Below are positions 56,077 through 64,000 of a stretch of 64,000 nt of DNA, one piece after another. Under the pieces are notes generated by a model, which was given only the letters and a program-made list of their open reading frames with translations, searched no databases and was not told the DNA's origin. Location: NCBI RefSeq assembly GCF_000764305.2, contig NW_025931637.1:62001-126000 (forward strand). The letters run 5' to 3'. Source of the DNA: Hyalella azteca. Taxonomy: Eukaryota; Arthropoda; Malacostraca; Amphipoda; Hyalellidae. The position numbers were made by a program, and so were the translations under genes. Numbering within the stretch: the stretch's first letter is position 1; each line of letters begins with the position of its first letter.

Positions 56077-59000
56077 ATCTTAAGATTGTGCTACCGTCGC
56101 CTAAATCCTTCACTTCCTGCCGGACTCATTTTCATAAGAAACTATGTTTTAATATAACACGAGAACGCATCGTGATCTTTCTACCCTCTCTTTGAGATTC
56201 TATAGAGATTATGATTCTGATCCGATTCAGTCATCGTTGGTTTGTTGTGATGCGCTACACCTTCCATTGTAATCTAAATTTATTTCTCTGAACATTTTAG
56301 TAGGCGTTCTGCATTCGCGTACTACTTCAGCAATATTGGGAGTCAAACTGTGCTAGAATTATGCTTAGGTTTGGCCTACACGAGCCGGACGCAATGCACT
56401 AATTTTTATCAAAAATTATTCCAGCATAGTGTTGCTTTAACCTAATGAATACATATAAACCAAATAGTATTAATTCCCTTTCGACTATTTTCTTAAAGAT
56501 GCAAATCGTTTAGTCGAAAACTTGTATATGTATCTAAATCTCTCTTTTTGTGAAGCCTATGATAATTCTTGCCTATTTTGCGAATACGCGTTCTCTACAG
56601 GATTGCTCTGTAGTATAAAGATGCCACCGCGATAGACCATTTATTGCGTACAGCAGACCATTTATTGCAGAAATATTGGTGGCAGTCGTAGTCCGTATCG
56701 GGCAGAGAGATCAGTAGTGTCGTCTAGTGTGTCCTGCAGTGAGGTTGTATCCCATGTGCCTCGTTCGGTCAGTCCATGCAAGCTCCTTATATGTGGCTAT
56801 TTATCTTTCTCGTAGTGCCCTTGCTATTCGAGCATGGAGGTTTTGTTAGAAAGCCTGCCAATTATACATTGTCACGTAATTATTGTTAGGTTTAAAATAT
56901 ACGTAATGGCGTCGTGTTGTCTATTAAGGTGTTTTGATTGAAGTGTGTAAATTATTTTTTTTTTCGCTAATCTCTAATTCACGGCGCGAGCCCGGCTCTG
57001 GCTAAATGACCAGTTGACAGCAAAGCATGTTCAAAAGTGCTCAATTCGGCAATACCTCCGGTATTACATTCAATAGGATGTGAAGTGATGCACCGAAACT
57101 TTTTTGTTTTTTTTATATTCAACTTACTTGAACGTAGATCAATGGTGTTCATGGTTTGACCATCATGACAGTAATGATCATGACAGCGCGCAAGAGCTTG
57201 TTTTCGATCTAGGCAAAAGTACCATGTTTTATTAGATGTGTATTAATCATCAAGTACGTCGCTAAGTGATCATTTGACATGTATCGCATCTGTCGAATAG
57301 ATGCACGCAAGTGCTGCTCAATTTTGCACCAGTTCAGTTGGTTGAAAAAGGACGTACTAGGGGCAATTCTTCAGTAGCGGTGCAGGCTTAGCCGCCGAGA
57401 GCAGAAATCATGGCGTGTTTTAGTCGTCAGCTGGAACTCCCGACGGGAGTGTGTGTGTGTGGTCATGGCCTTCTTGATTTCTTCTCGAGTGTTTATGTAG
57501 AGTTTTCATTCATCATAATCACGTTTATCAAACAATTGTGGTCTGATAACTTAGCACGGGCAGAGCATAAATATTCCTGTTGAGTGATCCCGCACCTGAC
57601 TGAACTTATTATTTTTCAATGGTTTATTTCCAAGGCTGTAACACCTCATCATTTTTTCATAGCTGCTTTCGGAAAACATTCAGCGTATGTTTGTCTTCGC
57701 TCGTGGTTTGAAAATCTCAGTCAAGAGTGGCTGAATGAATAGTTTTTTCGCGAGTGGCGGTAAAGCCACCCGCGCCACAATCTCATGCCGGTAAAGTGGT
57801 TGATCGATTCAGTTATCGATTATTGATATGATTTGCTTATTTTTTCGAGAAGCTGCCATGACCATTCTTACACTTGGGGATCTGTGACGACCCCTGGGGC
57901 CCGGAGTCACAAGCAACAAAAAACTGAACTCTTAATTTGCGTACTTCTATTGAAATTTGTTCAATTTAATAACTCTCGTAGATTTTTTACCAAATTTGAA
58001 TCTAATTATAGATTACCAGTGCCTTGGTAATCTATAAGTGATCATCCATTATATTGTTCATCTAAATTTAAAGCTCAAACATTTCCAGATGGTAATGGTA
58101 AGCTGACGCTTACCATTGCTCATCATAAGTCCCAAACATTTTCACGTGCCTGAAAACGTTGCATTCCTGTCGTCCCGAGCGTACCGGAGAAAACCAGCAA
58201 AGAGTGGATGGCAATAATTGTGGGTCTGTCTGAGGGAGCAACTTTAGCTACCTTGAGAGTGTGAATAGACATTTGGAGAACGTGTGAAGGTTCAAGGTTG
58301 AGGGAGAAGGTTTATAGTGGGGTCTTGAAGAGTGGGGGTTTGAGGGAGGAGAGGGCTGGAAGGCTAAGTGACCGTGCCGAATGTTTTAGTACATTGTTTC
58401 TGTTTTTGATGACATTGACATGTATAACTGAATGTTTCAGTCTATAATAATTGTAGTGAATACTTCTAAACTGAACTTTTTTTAGCTCCCGAGCGCGGCG
58501 CAAACTTTAATCCCTTGTTTTTTTGTTTTGTTAGTAAAAGACATATGCCGCGTGGTTGTTGGTCTAAAGGTTTTGACCGGAGATCAGCGCGTACCCCAAT
58601 TCAAATTCATTCACCAGTTGTGGGTCTGGTCGTCTTAGTCTGGACCCCTTGCAATTCACTCCTGATTAGCCTTTTATTATCCGGTAGAGTTTAATGCTAA
58701 TTCTTCAAGTTAGGTGTGTTGCTTTCATCCTCCCATGACGTCAAGTGGAGCTGTGCGATTGAGCTTTTCGTTCTTTCAGAGTGGAGTTTGACGTGACCAA
58801 AATGCTAGGAATACAAATTTTGATGGGAGGCTGTGAGCTGGAATATAATGAAGTTTATTAATTTGTAAATTGGTTGAATTTTTGATGAAAGTGAAGCACG
58901 CCCTGAATTTAGCTCACTAAACGAATTACTAGTGTTACCAGGCCGAAGACTAATATTTACTAATAATATTTGCCTAAGACCGAGGCTAATACGTACGATG

Positions 59001-59445
59001 AACGTAAATTGATATCCTGTAAAGCAGGCGATGTCTCTTTGATATTTTACTTTAAGTAATTCCCCTCGAGTATCAAATTGGCTGAAGTCATGACATTTCA
59101 ATCTCACATAGAAGGGAAGAGTCTGCCTGAAATAAAAGACTAAATTACCTAGGGAAGTTTCATTTATATTACAGATTGGTAATCAAATATTTCAATTGAA
59201 AATTTTCAGCAGCTGAGGATTGATGTCGGTGCATAAATACCCATTTTGAGCAGAATTGGCAGCCCTGAATGTCAGTGTTGTTGCGAGTGTTGAGTATCCT
59301 GCAGCTGCGGGCAGCCTGTCGCGGTATCATCATCCCCACTCTGAGCTCCATCACCTGCCCGGCTACCAAGTTACCTAGTAAGACACTAGCAACTAGCGTA
59401 GGAGACTAATTCTGCCCTGTTGCTTCAGCCCTGTTGCCACCTTAT
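56077..59445. other. PRPF31-NAXE intergenic region
   Basis: It holds the PRPF31 3'UTR. AGACCATTTATTGC is duplicated at 56635-56670. No further gene is visible; the LINE end at 59446-59949 lies just before the NAXE start. Confidence 0.5.
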
Positions 59446-59949
59446 TCAACTATTGGCTGTGCGCGTGTTAAGGCCAATCGCTCTCGAGGTGATAGAATAG
59501 AAGTGTTGGCACTGAAGAAATAGGTCCATGGCCTGTTGCCGATTCTTGAATTTTTCGTGACTTGATTCGCGAGGGATCCGGCCTTTGGAAGCCGATCTTT
59601 CCAATTTCCATAACTGACGATTGATTGAGGTAGCTGCTGGACTTATTGCGAGGCACGTAGGTAAGGTGCTAGGCATTTCAAGACTGAACATATGCTCCTG
59701 CATGGCCTTGTCTAGTCTGTTCTTGAAGGCGTTCATACTCGGAGCGTCAACGATGCCATCGGAGAGGCTGTTCCACATGTCGGTGACTCGAAGCGAGAAG
59801 AAATGTTGTCGCATGGATGTGTTCCAACGCTGTTTTTTTAGTGTATAGCCGTGGCCCCTGGTGTTGGTTCTTGAACGATTATTTTTTGGCAACCCTAATG
59901 CCCGTTGTTTCTTGCGTCGCGTCAAAAAACTATCGTAAGCGGCAGTCAC
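59446..59949 (-). mobile_element. LINE 3' end (reverse-transcriptase C-terminus)
   Basis: The minus-strand frame contains RTNTRGHGYTLKKQRWNTSM, then [20 protein letters not shown] and [14 protein letters not shown], the conserved end of a CR1-like pol, and runs on through 3' sequence including FKNRQQAMD. DNA near 59535 reads, on the minus strand, AAGAATCGGCAACAGGCC. Confidence 0.85.
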
Positions 59950-60006
59950 TTGACTCCATCTTTTTATTGAATAATTTAATTATTAACTTCTATTAATTAT
60001 TTGCCA

Positions 60007-62533
60007 ATGCTGCCTAGATTGAGGATAAGACTTGGACCATATTTGTTAGGTGCCAGTGTGGTCAGAAGGATGAGCAGCGTGGCAGTGCGGCTACTGAACC
60101 AGCAGGAGGCGGTCGCGCTCGACCAGGAGCTCTTCACAGCTTACCAGTTCAGCGTCGACCAGCTCATGGAGCTCGCTGGGCTCAGTTGCGCGCACGCCAT
60201 TGCGCAGGTAAATTTACGGGTGTCATGGAGACAAATTCAGAATAAAGTGATAATTTTTCACTAAATCCCGCGATTATAATCAGTATAAATTTTTAAAATA
60301 TGAAAAAATTTTCGGTAGGAGTGCCTTCAAAATTTGCCTAATTAACGTGGATTAATTGCAATTTGAATAGTGGCTTGAAAGTTCTGAATTTGTAAAATGA
60401 AATTCCTAATAATAATAGGTAAAATCTTGTCCCGCTAGAAATATCCTGCTAGCACACACTCGAAGGTGCTTGTCGCATGCGGGCCCGGCAACAACGGAGG
60501 GGACGGTCTGGTGTGCGCGCGACACCTGCGACTGCTCGACTACACGCCCACCGTCTACTACCCCAAGCGCACCGACAAGCCGCTCTTCGATAACCTCGTA
60601 CGTCAGTGCCAGATGTACGATATTGTCGTCTCAGAGGAGCTACCAACACTGCTTGAGATCGACGGGTGAGAATTAAATTTATGGGCGCCATTGCATTAAA
60701 ATGACTGTGAAAAATTGTGTAAAAGTGTGGCGCATAGATAGTCGTAATAAATGACCCTATTTTATTACATATCTGAAGAAAACTGAAATTAAGCGTGTGT
60801 AACCCCCACGCTTCCTGCTTGGTCTTTTCAGTTTACTCAAATATGATGACAAGTAAGAAAGTTTCCGGTCTCTATTAGGAAGCAAAATATGTATTTTATT
60901 TTACTGATTGTACTTGTACTTTAGGAACAAAGTCAGTCACTAACGCTTAGTTGATGACTAATAAAATTCAGAGACAAATGTATGGATGAAGCCTATTGCT
61001 TCTCTTGCACCGCCATAGCCACTGTACGACAACATCAACGAGTTATCGAAATATTCGTGAATATATTTGTGTTTCAGGGAGTTCCAGCTGGTCGTGGACG
61101 CGGTGTTCGGCTTCAGCTTCAAGCCGCCCGTGCGGGCGCTCTTCTTGCCCGTCATCGAGGCCCTCAGCAGGGTAGGTGCCCCACAACCTGACGGACTGCA
61201 GCCCCACACGGGGCGCAATTACTATTTTGGCGCCAAGTTAATATTATGGGACCCAATTACTATTATGGGACCCAATTAATATTATGATACCAAATTAATA
61301 TTATGGGAGCAAATTGATATTATGGGAACCAGTTAATATTATTGACTCCAATTACTATTATGGGGCCCTTGTTACACACATGGGACCCAGGATCTTTCGT
61401 CTATCATAACATAGCATAACATAACATGGTGATCTCGGCGCTGCAGTGTAGGCCTGATGTGGCCTGTCGCCGATTCTTTTCCTTTTCGTGCCTTGTTCAC
61501 AGAAGATCGAAATCGTGTCATTTGACCGGATCTTTTCATGACTGACGATAGTTTGAAATAGCTACTAGACTTCCACCGGGTTCGATAAGGAGCTAGGCAT
61601 TTCAAATCTGAACATATATTTTTCCATAGCTTTATCTAGTCTGTTCTTGAACGCGTTCATACTTGGAGCGCCAACGATGTCATCGGAGAGGCTGTTCCAC
61701 ATGTCGGTGATTCGAAGCGAGAAGAAATTGTAGTAATGTAGTATCCTAAAGTAATGATTCGGTGAATCAGGTCTCGGTATGATTTTCTGTACATGTCGTC
61801 CAAAAAATATTATCTCAATAGATATTTCATCTGAAACTAAACCTCGCGCTATTTCACGCCCAAAGTCCATCGCTATTTGCACAATGTGTTGAATATTTTC
61901 CTGAGGGTGTAACTACGTATATTAGCTCTCCCGCAGACGAAGGTGCCGGTGGTGAGCGTGGACATCCCGTCAGGGTGGGACGTCGAGGCAGGTCCTCCCA
62001 CTGAAGGCTTCGCCATCGCTCCGCAGATGCTCATCTCCCTCACCGCGCCCAAGCTCTGCGCCAGGAGCTTCAGAGGTCAGTCCATCACACTAGATTGTTT
62101 CCTTCATTTTTCGTCTGCAGAAATGAACTCTATTTGTTTCCTTTGTTGAGCTTAAACTTTTCTAGATTTGTATAGTTTGTTGAGAACTTTATATTTTTAA
62201 AGACTATTTTAATCGGATTTTTAGGTTAAGCTTAAGCTACCCATTTAAGCTACCACAGCTGTAATGCCGTTACCGTGCGCAGGTCGCCACCACAGCTGTA
62301 GTACCGTTACCGTGTGCAGGTCGCCACCACAGCTGTAGTACCGTTACCGTGTGCAGGTCGCCACCACAGCTGTTGTGCAGGTCGCCACCACAGCTATAGT
62401 ACCGTTACCGTGTGCAGGTCGCCACCACATGTTAGGAGGCCGCTTCGTGCCGCCGCAGCTGGAGCAGAAGTATCAGCTCAACCTGCCGTCCTACCCCGGC
62501 ACCAACCAAGTCGTCGATGTCTCCGTACAATAG
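60007..62533 (+). CDS. NAXE: NAXE, NAD(P)HX epimerase (AIBP/YjeF N-terminal family)
   Basis: Five exons, 60007-60207, 60439-60665, 61078-61171, 61937-62075 and 62418-62533, give 258 residues. The enzyme epimerises damaged hydrated NAD(P)H (R to S form) so that the partner dehydratase NAXD can repair it. The N-terminus ([21 protein letters not shown]) is arginine-rich and lacks acids, fitting a mitochondrial presequence. Signature motifs are [13 protein letters not shown], the glycine loop [46 protein letters not shown] with its catalytic-site aspartates, [11 protein letters not shown], and the C-terminal [21 protein letters not shown]. Intron 3 contains a tandem array and a LINE tail. Intron 4 ends in a 37-bp minisatellite that carries four copies of the exon 5 acceptor. 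The ATG at 60007 is the first with a family-like sequence. Confidence 0.95.
61223..61365. repeat. 22-24-bp tandem array in NAXE intron 3
   Basis: About six units of AATATTATGGGACCCAATTA with changes. Confidence 0.88.
61402..61740 (-). mobile_element. LINE 3' end in NAXE intron 3
   Basis: The minus-strand frame has [20 protein letters not shown] and [14 protein letters not shown], then a stop and 3'UTR containing AAAAGAATCGGCGACAGGCC and a (TATGT)n-type tail at 61404-61426. It is the same family as the copies at 31109 and 59446, inserted antisense to NAXE. Confidence 0.85.
62251..62417 (+). repeat. 37-bp minisatellite overlapping the NAXE exon 5 acceptor
   Basis: Repeated GTGCAGGTCGCCACCAC blocks separated by AGCTGTAGTACCGTTACC. 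The positions following each CAG are 62283, 62320, 62357, 62381 and 62418: 37-base spacing, with one shortened 24-base unit. The last one is the acceptor used by exon 5. Each unit therefore contains a full acceptor and the first exon bases. Confidence 0.9.
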
Positions 62534-62801
62534 ATTGATTACCTCTTCAATATTTCTCTATCTTTTCTGCGGTAAAAAGATCGTCTTTATTGTTCCTGCA
62601 GCCTTTACATTTCCGTTCATTTTTAGAATTGGTTAAGATTTCCATAAATGAATTTGGATTACTTAGCAGCAGTGTCGGTCATTGCTTCGAGAAGGTGATG
62701 GATTCTTGACTTATTTCTTTCAACAACCTCCGCTATTATGGTTTATACGTTTGTTGACGGTGAGCACGAACACGCGTTAACTTGTAAGCCAATATAGCAT
62801 A

Positions 62802-62998
62802 GGGTACGCACACAGTGAAAGCAGGTTGCCAGCGTGCTGGTTACCTGCTCAGGCTGGTGCCTGAAACCGTAGAATACAGAAGCCTATTCGTTCAGGTTTT
62901 CACTGTGAACATTTACATTATTATCCTATGTTCATTCTTGTGGCAGGTTGGAGCAGGTTGCCCGCGCGGGCAAACCTGCTTTCACTGTGTGCGTACCC
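62802..62998. mobile_element. 197-bp MITE with TA target duplication
   Basis: Perfect inverted ends GGGTACGCACACAGTGAAAG (continuing CAGGTT) face each other, with TA on both sides (62800-62801, 62999-63000). It is non-coding. The TA duplication suggests a Tc1/mariner-type transposase. It lies about 270 bases past the NAXE stop. Confidence 0.85.
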
Positions 62999-63000
62999 TA

Positions 63001-64000
63001 ACGCTGAACAACTGTCCTGACTGCAGCACAGCTCTTGATGCATTTGTATTATAGGCTCCTCTTTTGGCCGCTTTTATTGACTTTTCGCTGCTGCAAATTC
63101 TTGTTATTCTTGCTAGTTTGTTATTTGTCAGGATGAATGGTTTTTTGAGTTTTCTTCTATTTGAAGTACGTTGGCTAAAACCTACCCATTGTCGCTTTCT
63201 GTTGATTGATTCTGTTGAATATTGGCAAAACTCGTATCTCAGTTCACGTTTACAAATCAAATTTCTGTCACGGGACGTGAATTGCTCAAAGATTTGGTAT
63301 TCTATCAAAATAACTCTAAACTTCTATTGTTTCTTGAGAGATACGATTATTATAAGTATTTATGTTGCTATTGTGATTCCAGAGTCTCGTCCTCTAAACA
63401 ATGTGACGATGTTATTGTCTTTGCAATAGCCTGCTCATATATGCGCTAGCCGTTGAATGTTATTCATATGTAGACGTTTTAAGAGTATTTCATCGTAATC
63501 TTGAGTAATCATAAGTGAACTGGAACTTTTGTTGCCTTGATATCGTTGAAATACTTGACGATATTTAAAGTATGAAGCAGCTTAGACAAAGGCGTGCTAT
63601 TCCTTTCGCAACTGTTCTGCCAGACTCAACGCTGTTTTATAATGGTGTATGTGTATTGATGTCTATCCTATATAGTGACCGGAGTTACTTACCTTTCTCT
63701 GATTCCAACGTGATGGGCGAAGTGAAGTCGACCTCTCAAAAGCGTTGCGTAAACTTACCTACATTTTAGTTCAACCTTACCTACATTTTAGTTCATTCTA
63801 ATAAAAGCATAGTTCGAGCAGTTTTCTTAGATCATCCTATCTATTAATCATGATTACATGCCAAACTTTATTTGAAGTCGAGCGACAGTGAAACAGATCA
63901 ATGTCAGCGAAGTGCCCGTGAAGCAAATGCCAATGTAACAGATGAATATCAATGAAACGCCCTAGAAATGCTGTTAGTCTTTGAGCCGCAGTGCGTGTCG
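63001..64000. other. Right end of window
   Basis: No gene recognised. CTTACCTACATTTTAGTTCA occurs twice in tandem at 63755-63795, and a loose repeat of CAGTGAAACAGATCAATGTC-like units lies at 63885-63960. Confidence 0.45.

Noticed and set aside
63064..63429. 121-codon hydrophobic open frame
   Set aside because: AT-rich composition yields Leu/Phe/Ile codons; no start context, homology or neighbouring exons.

Overview
The window looks like a scaffold from an animal nuclear genome. Its genes have many introns with GT-AG boundaries, its coding islands are conserved, and the rest is AT-rich DNA crowded with transposons. The proteins are general metazoan ones. An arthropod, possibly a crustacean, fits the compact exons and the mix of repeats, but nothing I can read fixes the species. 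One assembly gap (29991-30164) and sequencing-adapter remnants at 28844-28881 and 30358-30374 show that the middle is partly misassembled.

Left third (0-26 kb). A block of palindromic MITE-like elements (0.36-2.95 kb) is followed by two plus-strand genes: VPS33B (3.17-7.92 kb, a membrane-trafficking SM protein) and pelota (9.05-13.86 kb, ribosome rescue). Two minus-strand genes follow: a CARF-like regulator (15.52-14.08 kb) and RMI1 (26.03-17.57 kb, the OB-fold subunit of the BLM-TopIIIa-RMI dissolvasome). I reconstructed every exon by joining splice sites in phase; VPS33B, pelota, PRPF31 and NAXE give lengths close to their human relatives, and RMI1 is about 200 residues longer.

Middle (26-53 kb). 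This part is almost all repeats: a giant palindrome holding a 20-bp minisatellite, LINE fragments, dimeric tRNA-derived SINEs, a broken Gypsy element, a 1.6-kb hAT-type element with exact 8-bp target duplications, and several tandem arrays. Embedded here is a caspase-like gene (32.76-33.94 kb) that has lost both catalytic residues. A broken inverted copy lies at 36.2-36.8 kb. Both copies carry LINE-like protein motifs downstream of the caspase domain. One lone exon resembles an SLC7 amino-acid transporter.

Right part (53.9-64 kb). Two plus-strand genes: PRPF31 (U4/U6 snRNP protein, three coding exons) and NAXE (NAD(P)HX epimerase, five exons). The last NAXE splice acceptor sits at the end of a 37-bp minisatellite that repeats the acceptor itself.

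The genes are unrelated housekeeping genes, and nothing indicates a shared pathway. The most interesting material is the inverted caspase pseudoenzyme pair, the shared 3' ends of the SINE and LINE, SINE tails lying flush with splice sites, the NAXE decoy acceptors, and inverted-repeat elements carrying expanding minisatellites.
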